Assembly (NCBI GenBank): GCA_030220185.1
Contig: JASPKZ010002337.1
Location: forward strand, 529,501-593,500
DNA length: 64,000 bases
Source: Diploptera punctata
Lineage: Eukaryota; Arthropoda; Insecta; Blattodea; Blaberidae
Direction of reading: 5' to 3'
The notes under the pieces were generated by a model, which saw only the letters and a list, made by a program, of their open reading frames with translations, ran no database searches and was not told where the DNA came from. Position 1 is the stretch's first letter, and each line of letters starts with the position of its first letter. Made by a program: the position numbers and the translations under genes. Below are positions 10,331-21,605 of this stretch, in pieces.

Positions 10331-10960
10331 TTAATTTTATGGTTACAGGCCGTGAAAGGCTGCATTTAACACCCATACATTCTTACCTGAATTCAAATTT
10401 TGGAAGTAAATAACCACATGATTAAACCGCATCTTTTATTTTTTTTCACATTTTAAATTAGGCCTATAATGATTTCCATTTAATGACACCTAAAATTCCA
10501 TTTCGACTAAAAAATGACTTAAGTTACCTTTTTTTTTCCTGTACCCTTCAACTGTAAATATTATCCAGGATAAATTTAAAAAAATGTATAATAGTAAAAG
10601 GAAGGTTACGAAATAAAGTTTAGCAATTATATGCCAACCGTATGAAACAGAAAAACACACAGTTTATTGTTGCGCAGTATGTGAATAATTAAGTGAGAGA
10701 AATATATATATATATATATATATATATGCCAATTTTTTCCCAAATATGTAAGAAATGAGTAGTTGATAAATAAAATTTGTTACGGTTCCAGATATTTTTA
10801 TTGCACTTGCTTAAAATAAAGTGAGACGTTGAGCTCAAAGTACCCTAAAATCACCATATTAACAATGTAAAACATGTATTTGTGATTTCTCAGACAGTGT
10901 AGCCAACTTATCACAAAAACATGCTAACATACAAGTGAACGTTAAACAATTCTGGTGTTC
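10331..10960. other. No gene; (AT)n at 10702-10727
   Basis: AT-rich. A 26-bp AT dinucleotide repeat is the only clear feature. Confidence 0.5.
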
Positions 10961-11335
10961 TAACTGCCCAAACTAACACTAACTTGCCCACTAATGTCGG
11001 TGGACAATGGGATAGAATACTCATGTGAGTACACATGTCGGCAATTTATTTAATCTTCTTGGTGATAAAATATTAAAATAAACAGTCAATGTTCTCAATT
11101 CGCCAATTAATGATTCAAATAGTCAACATGTTTCTACAGCTAAGCTGTCATCCTCAAGACCAGATATTGACTGTAAAAACTTGTTGACCATTTTAATCAT
11201 TAATTGGTGAATTGAGAATACTGACTGTTTATTTTAATGTTAGCAATTGGCTCTAGCGAAAACGTGTGTTATCACATTGGCCAACAAGACGCTAGCAGTC
11301 ACTTGTTCTCTAATCGAATAACAGCTCAATGTTAA
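10960..11335 (-). mobile_element. TIR element E, partial reverse copy split by a foldback
   Basis: 10975-11034 and 11250-11330 are reverse complements of 20465-20600 (shared ACTTGCCCACTAATG, GATAGAAT and GACGCTAGCAGTCACTTGTT). The two parts are contiguous in the 20-kb copy, so 11047-11236 is a later insertion here. Confidence 0.65.
11047..11236. mobile_element. Foldback element inserted in element E
   Basis: Arms 11071-11133 and 11177-11240 are imperfect reverse complements with a 43-nt loop holding CTGTCATCCTCAAGACC. The insertion is flanked by ATGTCGGCAATT (11035-11046) and ATGTTAGCAATT (11237-11248), a 10 of 12 match consistent with a target duplication. No coding. Confidence 0.6.
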
Positions 11336-11394
11336 AATAATATGAACAATACCCTAATTAATGAACAATGAGAATGAAATGTGCGAAGATAACT

Positions 11395-11740
11395 AAATTT
11401 ATTCAGACTGTTAGACAGACAAGAAAGTAAAATCCAAGCAGCCGAGTTGAAATGTTTAAGAAGAGTAAAGAGATGCACTAGCATGGACCAGATAAGAAAC
11501 GAGGATATCCATGAAGAATTGCAGATCTACTCCATACGTTAATATATTTAATAACAAGATTAATTGGAAGGAATATATAGAAAGAATGGTAGAAAGTAGA
11601 TTACCAAATAAAATCTTACATTATTTTCCGAGAGGAAGAAGAGATGTCGGACGTCCTCGGAAGAGATGGTCTTAGATCTATTAGTGAAGATGGAACAGGC
11701 AACTAATGCCTAAACCAGGAAGTGAAGAAGAAGAAGAATA
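11395..11740 (+). mobile_element. LINE C-terminal fragment (family B-like)
   Basis: Broken frame gives NNKINWKEYIERMVESRLPN, then KILHYFPRGRRDVGRPRKRW, then MPKPGSEEEEE over a GAAGAAGAAG tail. WxxxIERM and GRPRKRW identify a LINE C-terminus. Stops interrupt it. Confidence 0.6.
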
Positions 11741-11747
11741 TTATACA

Positions 11748-11885
11748 GAAATGCACAATACAGAGATGAATGGGTGTGCCACATCAATAGAATATGTAGA
11801 TAACAATAGAACTCCGAAACTGATTCTTCATTACAAACCACTAGCACAAAGCAATGTAGGAAGACCGGGGATTCTTTACAGCATG
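11748..11885 (+). mobile_element. LINE C-terminal fragment (family I-type)
   Basis: Reads RTPKLILHYKPLAQSNVGRP, which aligns with the minus-strand fragment at 41259-41484 (RIPKQILLYKPLGQRNVGRP). It directly follows the poly-GAA tail of the previous LINE. Confidence 0.5.
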
Positions 11886-11889
11886 TGAC

Positions 11890-12562
11890 TAGAAACATTT
11901 TACTAAGTTCCAATCATACACCATCCGCATGCGCCGACAAACGCGAAGTGGTTTACACTATGGAATCACGGGATGCAGCCAACATGTACACGATTTTTAT
12001 CGAACCTAAAAGCTGACCCAACGGAATTTAAATAGGCCTACTCTAAACTGTGAAAGGCCAACCTGAAAGTAACCTAATCCATTTTTAGCACTCTAATCTG
12101 TGAAGCAATGCAACGCCCAAAAATAAATAGTAAGTTCTGAAATTCTTAAGTATATTTGTACAGTTAATTAGTGAATACTCTATGTTGGCTGCACTGGATA
12201 TTCGTTAAAATCAATATGGCTGCCACGACTTCATGCTACGTATGTAGTTAAATATCATAGAAAAAATATATTCAACTAACCGTTAGAAAAAATGAATAAA
12301 AATCATAGCAAATGGTGGGAAATAATATGAAAACTGAAACCCTAAGAATAAAATTTGAACAGGAGTTTATGAAGGAATTAAAAAGTCGCGTCACATGTTA
12401 TAAAGAACAGCCGAAAAACCCAGTTAAAGATGGACAGACAAATTGTAGCATGAGATCGGAATCCTTGATGCAGATGATGATAATGTATTCTACTATTAAT
12501 TAACAGTAACAAAACAAAGTATAAAGTAAAATAAAGTAAGAAAAGCTTCTTAGAGTAATACT
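11890..12562. other. No gene recognised
   Basis: Mixed AT-rich sequence. The 63-codon frame at 12312-12503 shows no recognisable motif. Confidence 0.4.
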
Positions 12563-13450
12563 AGCGGACCCGGCTGACGTTCAATTTTCATGTCATGACA
12601 ATAAAATTCACAAATTAATAAATTTGCAAGTAAACTCCTCACTGCTATCTGTTGTGGCTCGAAAAACGTGCATTATGACGTCACGTTGTTGTCGCGCGGA
12701 ATATGTCGGTAATTCACATGACTTCACATCTGACAAAAAAATCCTATAACACGATCGCAGTGCCACCTACCGGGTCCAACTCTGAATCTAAACCATCCAG
12801 GGAGCCACCCAAACACACACAAATAAATAATAATCAAAATCGGTCCAGTCCTTTAGGCATTTTTTATCTCGGATTTCAAGTAAACCTCTGCTTTTAATTG
12901 TCGCATTTCTCCTATTTTCGGATAATATCTACCTCGGTTTATTTTATAGGGTATGCTGAGTTCCATTGTGAAACATCGAAAAATGTGACCGCTGGAGAGA
13001 TTTTTAAATTTTCATTTCAGGTGAAATCGTACACCAATATTTTTTTAGATGGTCCAATTGTGATTCTGAACCATCGAGGGACCCAATCAGAAACACACAA
13101 AAAACTTCATCGGAATCGGTCCAGTCGTTTAGGCAGTTTTAATTTCGGATTTCAAGTAAACGTCCATTTCTGATTGTCGTATTTCACTCATTGTTTGATA
13201 ATACCTACCTAGATTTATTTTAATAAGATATCCTAAATTTCGTTGTGACACACAAAAAAAAGTGACCGCTAGAGCGATTTATAAATTTTCACTTCTGGTG
13301 AACTCCTACACCTAATGGTTTTAGAGGGTTGAATTGTGAATCTAAACCATTGAGGGACCCAATCAGACACACAAAAAATAATTCATCAAAATCGGTCCAG
13401 TCGTTTAGTAGGAGTTCAGTGACAAATACACATACAGATTAATTATATAT
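12563..13450 (+). repeat. Interspersed repeat family I, copy 2, with three ~277-bp internal units
   Basis: Begins ACTAGCGGACCCGGC like copy 1. The marker AACCAT(C/T)NAGGGANCCA occurs at 12791, 13069 and 13345, spacings of 278 and 276 bp, each followed by ACACAC and a TCGGTCCAGTC segment. The shared GGATTTCAAGTAAAC block repeats in step. Ends at TAATTATATATA. Noncoding; class unknown. Confidence 0.65.
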
Positions 13451-14580
13451 AGGGCTATTCAAAAAGTAGGAACAGACTTCAAACATTTATTTCTTCCAAT
13501 CTACAAATAGTATATTACGATGCGAGGTTGGGAATTGGTTTTTACAGAATGGAGGGAACATGTTTAAAAACCGAGCGATTGCGAGGTTTTTAATTTCCGA
13601 TATTCTGTAAAACACTTCACAAACTTGCGTTGTACATTTTTTGCGCGATGGTGTTTTCAAAATAATAATAGTAATTGTTGGAAATATTTGCGTTCGTTAT
13701 AAACGATTGACTAACGTTAACAGTGTGGGCAATGTTTATTAGTTGAAACAACAGCAGGCCTTGAGAACAATTATTGATAACATGGCCGCAAGTACGTATT
13801 TATTGTTTTATATTGTTTCAAATAAAGTTCAGTTCATTTAAAATGCAGTGATTTCTTTCATATAATGTATATTAACACTACGTTTTGGATATTTTCTGTA
13901 TATACATTGTACGCAGTTTGCATAGAGGGTAGTGGTTTAACTTCCCGCACGTGGGTGTAAATGTAATATTACAGTATAGTTATTTAGATTGGCAACCCCG
14001 AAAAGTAGGAAGTTGAACTTTCAATCATGGTCGCCATTACTGCAAGTACGACAAAACGCACTATCGTGCAAAAAAATACACGATTCCAACCAACGTTCCT
14101 GGAAAGAGTAAAGTTTGATGTTCTGATCACGGTCGCATTGGAGCTGTTGCTTGTCGTCATGTTGATTGTTGTATTAAAATGGCGACACAGCAGGACGTTG
14201 GATTGGAAGAGGAGGAGCAGAAGATCAACTTCATTATCGGTGGCCTCCCATGTCACCCGACCTAACCCCGTGTGATTTTTATCTGTGGGGTTACGTAAAT
14301 GCCGTGTTTTTATTCCCCCTATGCCTGGTACTCTTGAAAATCTGCGACATCGAATTGTTGAAGTTATGAATTCGATAACTAGAGACTAGCTGATTCGTGT
14401 GTGGCAAGAAATGAGCCACCGTTTTGATATTTGTCGTGTAACACTTGGTGTTCATATTGAATGCATAAAATAGTGAAATTTAAACTTTTGTCTTTCCAAG
14501 AACTTTGGAATTGTCTTTATATGTTTTGCAGTTCGGAAGAAATAAATGTTTAAACTCTGTTCCTTCTTTCTGAATAGTCC
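13451..14580 (+). mobile_element. Mariner-like DNA transposon with decayed transposase, invaded by repeat G
   Basis: Terminal inverted repeats of about 47 bp: GGGCTATTCAAAAAGTAGGA at the left and the complement of GGACTATTCAGAAAGAAGGA at the right. Near 14240-14350 the plus strand reads MSPDLTPCDFYLWGYVN, the SPDLxPxDFxLWG signature around the second catalytic Asp of Tc1/mariner-type transposases. Little else of the transposase is readable and there are stops. About 560 bp near the left end belong to repeat G. Confidence 0.65.
13512..14078 (+). mobile_element. Repeat/MITE G, copy 1
   Basis: Matches 24440-25068 and 57335-57927 in opposite orientation: ATTACGATGCGA start, TTTTCAAAATAATAA, GATTGGCAACCCC, CATGGTCGCCATT and CACTATCGTGCAAAAA end. 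No coding was seen. It lies inside the mariner-like element, so it arrived later. Confidence 0.65.
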
Positions 14581-14957
14581 TGTATATAAAGATGGGCATC
14601 TCTATGTTGTCTGATACTTCGCTAAAGAATTACAGTTGACACACCCTTGTTTTTTTATGCAACGTATACACTACAGTTTTTCTCCTTTTGTCACAAGAGA
14701 TACAAGATGTTTGAGAGTGCTATGCTCACAATTTACTAACTGAGCGATGCGTATTTTCATTCTAACTCGATATACAAACTGAAGCAAACATGTTTTCCAT
14801 CATAACTTACGAGAGACTGACAAGGTACGAAGTCCATGTTGTCATTTACTGAGTTGCATTGAATGTTGTAAAATGTTACAATAGGCCCCTATACATTATA
14901 GTTAATTGTTTATTATTTGTTGATAGAACCTTTAGGTAGACGTGGCCTGTTTTTCAC
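14581..14957. other. No feature recognised
   Basis: AT-rich. No ORF or repeat partner identified. Confidence 0.4.
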
Positions 14958-15106
14958 AAGTAATGTCACCAGTGATTTCCAAATCATCGATAAATTAACG
15001 ATTAACGAAGTGACGATTTGCAAATCAAGAATGACTTTGTTAGGACTATTTAACGAATAAAATTAAGCCGTTTACTCAAAAATCATTAATTAATATAGTT
15101 ACCGCT

Positions 15107-15571
15107 TACTTACTTACTCACTGGCACTATCGTACCCGTAGTTTCATGGCCGTGCGGAATTGAGCTCTCCATACATCCCTAGTCCACCGCTGTGGTCTCG
15201 AGGTAGCGTGCTGCCTTGTCACGCAGCGGGCCCGGGTTCGATCCCCGGTCGGGACAGTTTTTCTGGATGAGGTTTTTATCGGGGTTTTTCCTCACCTGTA
15301 AGACAAATGTCAGGAAACCTTTAAGACCCAAACGTTCCCCGAAATCATATGGCCATCATCATCATCCTTATCATCATCATCATCCTTCACCGGTGTGGAA
15401 AGCAACGGGAAGCTACCACACCTACAATTCCCTAGTAAAGCTGCAAGCATAGCATGAAAATTCTATGATGCAGTGAAGAGCCTGCCTTCGGGCAGAATTA
15501 CTATGGATGGATATATCCCTATTCTGAGCTAATGCTTTCCAATTATTCCCTGTATAATCTACTCCCCTCAA
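15107..15571 (-). mobile_element. LINE family A copy A2, 5'-truncated, within element D
   Basis: Minus-strand 3' end of family A: the (TTAC)n tail, then complement of CCGCGCGGCCATGAA and GGGAAGTAGATTATACAGGG. Flanked by a perfect 12-bp target duplication ATAGTTACCGCT (15095-15106 and 15572-15583). Only ~140 bp of LINE is present; the rest is an inserted SINE. Confidence 0.8.
15182..15510 (+). mobile_element. SINE family A copy 2, within LINE A2
   Basis: Head GTCCACCGCTGTGGTCTCGA, B-box GGTTCGATCCC, end CTATGGATGG. Flanked by ATACATCCCTA (15171-15181) and ATATATCCCTA (15511-15521), a target duplication with one mismatch. LINE sequence continues in register on both sides. Confidence 0.88.
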
Positions 15572-15613
15572 ATAGTTACCGCTATTTTAAAAATGTATAT
15601 ATTTCAAGTAAAC

Positions 15614-15705
15614 ATTAGCTCAGGACAGGGATGTATGGAGAGCTTATGTCCGCGCGGACATTACCCTACGGGTTCGATAGTGCCAGTGAGTTTAGTTTAG
15701 AGTTT
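15614..15705 (+). mobile_element. LINE family A copy A3, very short 3' end
   Basis: ATTAGCTCAGGACAGGGATG to GTTCGATAGTGCCAGTGAG matches the last ~90 bp of family A. Flanks ATATATTTCAAGTAAAC and ATATATTTAATGTAATC look like a diverged target duplication. Inserted in element D only ~40 bp from A2, in the opposite orientation. Confidence 0.7.
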
Positions 15706-16188
15706 AATATATTTAATGTAATCGGCGATGTTTGAAAAGAAATCAGAAATGGCAGTTAATGTTTCATTTGTTTAACCATTGCAATTTGATCATATTATTT
15801 ATTGCCAAATAGGATCGCATATTGTAAGAATGCACCCTAGTGGAGAAAGAATTAAACACATTATAGATTTTTTTCAGGTAAAACTCTGTAAAATCATTAT
15901 TTAAACACACTCTTATCGAACACAGAATTATCAAATGTGTAGTTGAAAGGAAACTGTTCGTTATTTGCTATATTCAATGTTTTTGTTGGAGAGTCATTCA
16001 CTGCAAAATAATGCTCTGATCTGTTCAGAATATTAAAAAGGAGGAGCTTTTTTTATCACAAAAACCGGAGGCGGTAAAGAGAATTCGATAAAGAGCGAGG
16101 TAAAACAAGACTGTCATTGGTTGTAAAACAAAATTAATTGAAACGTGATTGGCCCTTGACTCCCATTTGGGACATAAGTTAAATAATC

Positions 16189-17342
16189 ACTGTAATTATG
16201 CCAGAAATATTTATAAGATGTAAGTGATCTATGCAGAAAATTCTGTTTTCCATTTTAAAACGCTTAATCTGGATATGTTTTTCCTTTGCTACATAATGAA
16301 ATGTTAAAAAAAAGTGTGTTACATTAAAGAGGACCTACTATCGAACAAAAGCGAATTCCACACTCAAGGTTCCTAGTAATGATATGTCTACTGTAATTCA
16401 AACAAAACACAAATCAACATTATTGTAACAGTATGTAAATAAAAGCCAGAGTAATATTATATGTGTGTATGTTTTTGTTCGCAGAAAGTATGAAAAACAT
16501 CTAAAAACAGAATTAGAAGTTTATATAGAAATAACCTAAAAACGCCATATTAATTGTTAGAAGTCATCAACTCGCGCTGCCCACGCAAAGTCCACGCTAG
16601 TGGCCGCAAGGCTCAGTGAAAGTCATTGTAATATTTTACATGTTATTGTATTCGTTAAGCTTCTATTAAAATGCCATTATTTGTTATGAATAATACATTT
16701 GAAAATGACTAACAATTATATATATTTACAGTTTTTAAAAACACAGTATGTGTGGTTAGTCTTAATGTCATAAAATAGATATAGATTAATACTCACATCG
16801 AATCGTAGACATGTCGAATGGTTAAGATGATTTCGTGTATCAAGCAGCCCTGCCAATAAACGTACATGTAACAATTACAATTTAGTTTATTATATTTAGT
16901 TCGCAAACTTAAAGTCAAATTTGAAGTTAAAAATTACATTAATTAAGTTCACATTATTGGTTATGATATTTATCCGAAGTTACTACACTTTCCAAATCAC
17001 ATGAAAACGAATGAAGATCGGTAAATTTGGGCTTGGATGTTCTTGACTTGTTTCTCAGAAAATCTTGAGGGTTATAGAATGTGTCTTTCGTTCCACGACC
17101 ACTTCTGCAATCACAACAACACTTTTTCAGTCCACAACACTTAAATTAACATTTTTACGAGCATTATATACTTTTTACATAAAATACACACGCGTTTTTT
17201 GAAATTATTAATGGTACTGGCACTAAAAGCTAAAAAAACCAATCAGTAAAACACTTCCCGCTATAGTTAACTCTATTACACCGCACTACACGCACAAAGA
17301 TCGCTACTCAACTGTTTAACTGCCAATAACAAGCTGATACGA
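16189..17342. other. No gene recognised
   Basis: AT-rich, apart from a GC-richer 60 bp at 16562-16620 with no clear frame or splice sites. Confidence 0.4.
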
Positions 17343-17565
17343 TAGCATAAGCTTCCTTGATTATTTGTATTACCAACATAACTATGCAAACTTAAAAAAA
17401 AAAAGTCTCAGTCTTGTCATGTTTAGGCTACAGTTTAGTAAAATGCAATAGGAGAGCATAAGCTACCTTGATGATTTGTTGCACCAACATAACTATGGAA
17501 ACTTTTAAAAGAAAAGCATCAATCTTTGCCATGTTCAGGCTAAAGTTTAGTATCATAAAATCAAT
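17343..17565. repeat. Diverged tandem duplication, ~110-bp unit
   Basis: The GCATAAGCT(T/A)CCTTGAT...ACCAACATAACTATG...GTTTAGGCTA pattern occurs twice (from ~17347 and ~17455), with about 85% identity by eye. Noncoding. Confidence 0.6.
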
Positions 17566-18030
17566 TTGCCTCTATTTTAGGAAAATAGTTACATGCGTAC
17601 GCTTTTGTCATTAAAATTTAATATAAAGACATTCAGTAATTAAGAAAGATATTTATAAAAAAGTAAATTTAATATGTTTTCCATTTTAATTTTAATACAC
17701 AGATATTACATTCACAATTGAGACTCTTAGAAGCAAAGGGGTATAAGTAACAAAAAGATCAGTTTTGAGTAAATAGTCTTCAATGTTGAGGCACTTCATA
17801 TTTGATTATCTTGGCAGTTTTATTTTCAGCCACTAAATTTCAGCACCAGACTAAAGTTTAGCTTGTATCCATTGCCACTCAGAGTAGTATCTGCTTTAAC
17901 TACTAAAATCTACACTTAACTTCAAAATTAGCAATTTGTCATTTGCACATCTTACCTTCTAAGGATCTCAATTTAAAATCAAAGTAGAGGCCTACTCTAG
18001 ATTTCAAGGAAGGTTTATATTTATTTATTA
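17566..18030. other. No feature recognised
   Basis: AT-rich, no ORFs. Confidence 0.4.
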
Positions 18031-18330
18031 AATAATTTACATGAATGGTCTTGTGGTCAGAGCTTCCGACTACAGTTTATGAGGTGCAGGGTTCTATTCC
18101 TTGTCAGAGCACAGTAATTTGTCTTTAAAGAAACTTATTTCTATGGTTACCCAGTGTTGGAATTAGAGTTAAGTTTAGATTTAAGGACTCTTTTGGTGCT
18201 TCATTATAATTTATCACACTCATATCATCGCAGTAACATCACTCAGCCTTCCTATTGTCTCAAACTCAGAAGTGAGTTAAAATTCCCATAATCCCGGAAA
18301 TGACGTATGACAACGTTAAGGCAATGGATA
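18031..18330 (+). mobile_element. Old SINE, family A-related tail (copy a)
   Basis: A tRNA-like head (GGTCTTGTGGTCAGAGC...GCAGGGTTCTATTCC) is followed by AAGGACTCTTTTGGTGCTTC, then a tail similar to that of the SINE at 27357-27703 (TATCATCGCAGTAAC, GACAACGTTAAGGCAATGG). Strongly diverged. Confidence 0.5.
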
Positions 18331-18409
18331 ATAAATTAAATTAAACATTTAATTCACAGTTTTCAATAAGATTTGTTAACAACATTTTCACTATTGTTCT
18401 AGGGGCCTA

Positions 18410-18695
18410 TCTTGTTTTCTGGCCAGGCTAGAGTTCAGGAGGTCTCAGGTTGGATTTTCGGTCAGACCACAGGATTTTTTCTTAAAGGGAATTATTCTGT
18501 GACCTTCTAAGATATGTATTTTGATTATTATTCGTTTAAGGACTCTCCTGACGCTTCATTATAATTTATCGTATATCATATCATTGGAGTAATGTAACTG
18601 CACATTCCAGACGCCCAAACTTAAAATGTGGGTTACAATTCCGCCATGCCAGGAGAGATTACCAGAAATACCATAAAGACCACCTGATGGTACTG
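18410..18695 (+). mobile_element. Old SINE, family A-related tail (copy b)
   Basis: Matches the previous copy and 27500-27665: AAGGACTCTCCTGACGCTTC, then GTGGGTTACAATTCCGCC and ATGCCAGGAGAGATTACCAG. The head (GAGGTCTCAGGTTGG region) is degenerate. Confidence 0.55.
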
Positions 18696-18857
18696 GTTGA
18701 AATATAACCTATATATTTTTTCTACTTAGTTAATGGTCATAACAATAAATTGAATAAATGCATTCAATAAGAAAATTAATTGAATTTAATAAGAACAGCT
18801 AAATAATAATTCAGTAGTTATATTTATTTTTGTTCCTTGATATTAATACACATTATA

Positions 18858-18947
18858 ACGGAAATGGACAGTGTTAATGACAAATGAGAGAAATTTTGAA
18901 GTGGTTGAATTCAGATACAAAGGAAGAATTATTACAAATTTGTGTTT
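18858..18947 (+). mobile_element. LINE family A fragment, out-of-order piece
   Basis: GGAAATGGACAGTGTTAATG and AATTTTGAAGTGGTTGAATT match the region after the YADD motif in the 48.5-kb copy. This piece lies upstream of the RT motif-B/C region in the adjacent copy, so order is scrambled by duplication or independent insertion. Confidence 0.55.
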
Positions 18948-18969
18948 CCTGTGTAAAGGATGTATGTTC

Positions 18970-19900
18970 AAAATAGGCTAATATGAGTTATCTATATTCA
19001 ATTGTGTACTAGAGCATGCCATTAAATCCTCAGAGGATGAAGTAGGCCTAAACCCAATGGTGTTAATAAGCTGTTCGTTTATGCTGATGACATATTATTG
19101 AGCAACAGTGAGGCGATACTAAGGTAGAACAGTCACACTCTATAGCGTAACACTAAAAAATTGGGACTGGAAGTAAATATCAATCAAACTAAATATATGG
19201 CCAACACACAGAAATACATTATACAATGGAAATCAATAGTTAATGAAAAATTGGGGAAATTTTGAAGACGTGGCTGAATTCAAATAACTAGGAACAATAA
19301 TTACAAATTGGAATCAGATGCACAAACAAATAATTCATATGATCAAGTCTGGAAATGCATGCTATTAAGCATTACAGGGACTCTTGTCCCAACTTCTCTC
19401 TAATAACGTTAAAATGAAAATATATAAAACTGTTATTTACCCAGGTATATGGATGCGAAACCTGGACTCTTATTTTAAAAGAGGAGAAAAATGTCGAGTA
19501 TTTGAGAATTAAGTTCATGGAAAAAAATGTTGGGTTAAAAAGTGATGAAAAGACAGGTGAATGGAGAAGACTGCATAACAGTGAACTACAGGATCTTTAT
19601 GGGAAACCGGATATATTAAGAACAGTTAATTCTCATAGATTGCGATGAGCAGGACATGTGACACGAATGGGAATGAAAGTGGGGCTTGGGAGCACGTTTT
19701 AGGAAAACCAGAGGGAAAGCACCCAGTAGGTAGACCAAGAATAAGGTGGGAGAATAAAATCAATCATGATTTGAGGAAAATATATTATACAGGGGATTAT
19801 TATAAAACATAAGGTCAGGATATGGATGTATGGGGAACTTATGTTTGCGCGACCGTGAACCAAAGGGTTCAATACTGTCAGTGAATTAGTTAACAACAAC
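18970..19900 (+). mobile_element. LINE family A copy A4
   Basis: Covers most of the ORF found at 48577-49508: LEHAIKS, the catalytic YADD (FMLMTYY by frame break here), LGLEVNI, SGNAC, GCETWTLI, GEWRRLHNSELQ and the 3' tail CAGTGAATTAGTTAAC. Many frameshifts and stops. An older, full-length-like relic of the 3' kilobase. Confidence 0.7.
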
Positions 19901-20363
19901 ATATATGCAAAGAGAATAGATATGAATGATTGATGGTGCAAGGCTGGAAATAAATAATTAATAATAAGATATTTCACAGTTTATTGAAACTTAAATCTAA
20001 TGCAGTAATTCAAGAAGTATTTTTATTATAAAGTATTTAAATATTCACATTCTGAAAGACTGTTTAAGTGAAGGACATTAAGGGTACAAAAATACATTTA
20101 AAATTGCACAATGTTCGACCATCATGTCTGTATTAAAGAATCCACACATACAATAAATTACATATTTTACAAAGTTAGAAATGTAATAGGCCTAGTTAAG
20201 GATTTTTTAGTTCTTCTGCTTGGAAGAAATTCAAAGACGGCTACGTTTTCAAAAATGGAAATACTAGAAAACATATAAATGCAAGAAGTCAGCCTAATCA
20301 AATTAAATTTCGCATGCTTTAGCAAATCCAATTTTTATACAAGTTATAAATTGAAGCAAAGAT
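19901..20363. other. No feature recognised
   Basis: AT-rich. No repeat partner identified. Confidence 0.35.
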
Positions 20364-21240
20364 ACAGGGTGTAAATAAATTTTAAATACAAACGTCTAGG
20401 GATGATAGAATTGACCAAAACAAACGTTTTGTGGCTATTATGTGCCAGAGTACCACCTGTGAATATTCGATTGGAAAACAAGTGACTGCTAGCGTCGTGT
20501 TGGCCAACGTGATAATACACGTTCCCGCTATAGCCAACATGTTTACTCGCATATAAGGGGATTCTATCCCATTAGTGGGCAAGTCAGGGTGCGACAATGG
20601 AAAAGTTAGTATTATTCATTGTTAAATAAGGGAAATAACAATATGAGGTTCTTATTCATGAAGAATGAGTTATGTTTTATATCTTACCTCATAGTTTATG
20701 TTTTCTTAAACAGGGGAACTACAGTTTTTAGAGGAAACATCCCTTTCAGTTTCAACGGACATTATGACTTATTATGAGGGATGTTTGTTCTTGAAAACTG
20801 CTGTTCCCGTATTTAAGAAAACAAACTATGAGGTAAGATATAAAAAATGACTCATTCTTCATTAAGTTAGTGTTAGTTTGGGCAAGTTAGAGTGAGAAAA
20901 TGGGCGACTTAATGTATACCAGATTAGTTTAGCGTTCACTTATTTGTTAGCGAGTTTTTTAGAACAGTGTTTCCATCATACACAATTTCGTCATATGGCG
21001 GGTAAAAGTAGTAACACGGTTCCCTCAACAGACGGTAATAACTTACACAAGTTTGTTTACAGTACAACTGGAACTTAGCACGGAATTAGTTTTTTTTTCA
21101 TTGCAGTATAGCCAATTTTCCGATTTTCTAATTTACAGTAATTATTTTCTTAACCATGATCATATTATACAAACAAAACTTTTGTTTTGGCATATTCTAT
21201 CATCCTAGGAGTTTAGGTATTGAATTTTGTTACACCCTAT
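20364..21240. mobile_element. TIR element E, complete-looking copy
   Basis: About 60-bp imperfect TIRs: ACAGGGTGTAAATAAATTTT inward to GATGATAGAAT...CCAAAACAAA at the left, mirrored by AACAAAACTTTTGTTTTGG...TTACACCCTAT at the right. ~877 bp, no transposase seen, flanked by TA-rich DNA. A ~205-bp foldback lies inside (20658-20862). Fragments recur at 10960-11335 (reverse) and ~51200-51245. Non-autonomous DNA transposon; superfamily not assigned. Confidence 0.65.
20658..20862. repeat. Foldback (arms ~80 bp) nested in element E
   Basis: Arms 20658-20740 and ~20783-20862 are imperfect reverse complements. The outer part carries ATATCTTACCTCATAGT and its mirror ACTATGAGGTAAGATAT, the same motif as in the 41-kb and 43.7-kb inverted repeats. 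Confidence 0.6.
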
Positions 21241-21605
21241 ATAATCTACAAGAAATGTATATACACAGAATTCCTTTAAGAGCGAAAAAGAAAATAAGAA
21301 CTTTCTAGTGAATAAGTAATATTATACAAACAAATTAATCACTTTTTGTAAATCTGCATCAGTTTAAATCTTACTTTAACGTCATCAATCTATCTAGAGC
21401 AGAAATGAATCAATGGAACTGAAAAGAACTGTTCTTCAATGTTAGAGAGATTTTTAAGGCAAATAAATGCTTCCATGGATTTAAAAATAATTATAAGTAT
21501 TAAAAAAATACTCAGAAAAACAAAACTCATGAAATACAAACTTCTTATAAGATGTGTTTTGTCTTGCGCAACTGTAAAAAATGTAGGTGAAACCGTATTA
21601 TACAA
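21241..21605. other. No feature recognised
   Basis: AT-rich. The two overlapping opposite frames here lack recognisable motifs. Confidence 0.35.

Larger units (their letters stand above)
14958..16188 (-). mobile_element. Element D copy 1, host of a three-deep insertion nest
   Basis: Reverse orientation relative to copies at 28861-29580 and 32790-33235. Its right-end hairpin is at 14958-15050 and its left end is at ~16188. It is split twice: by LINE A2 (15107-15571) and by LINE A3 (15614-15705). Element D sequence resumes each time (GTTTACTC...ATAGTTA / CTATTTTAAAA...ATATATTT / TAATGTAATCGGCGATGT). No transposase found. Confidence 0.7.

Noticed and set aside
14027..14275. Overlapping opposite ORFs near 14 kb
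   Set aside because: Fall at the junction of repeat G and the mariner-like element; only the short SPDLTPCDF segment is recognisable.
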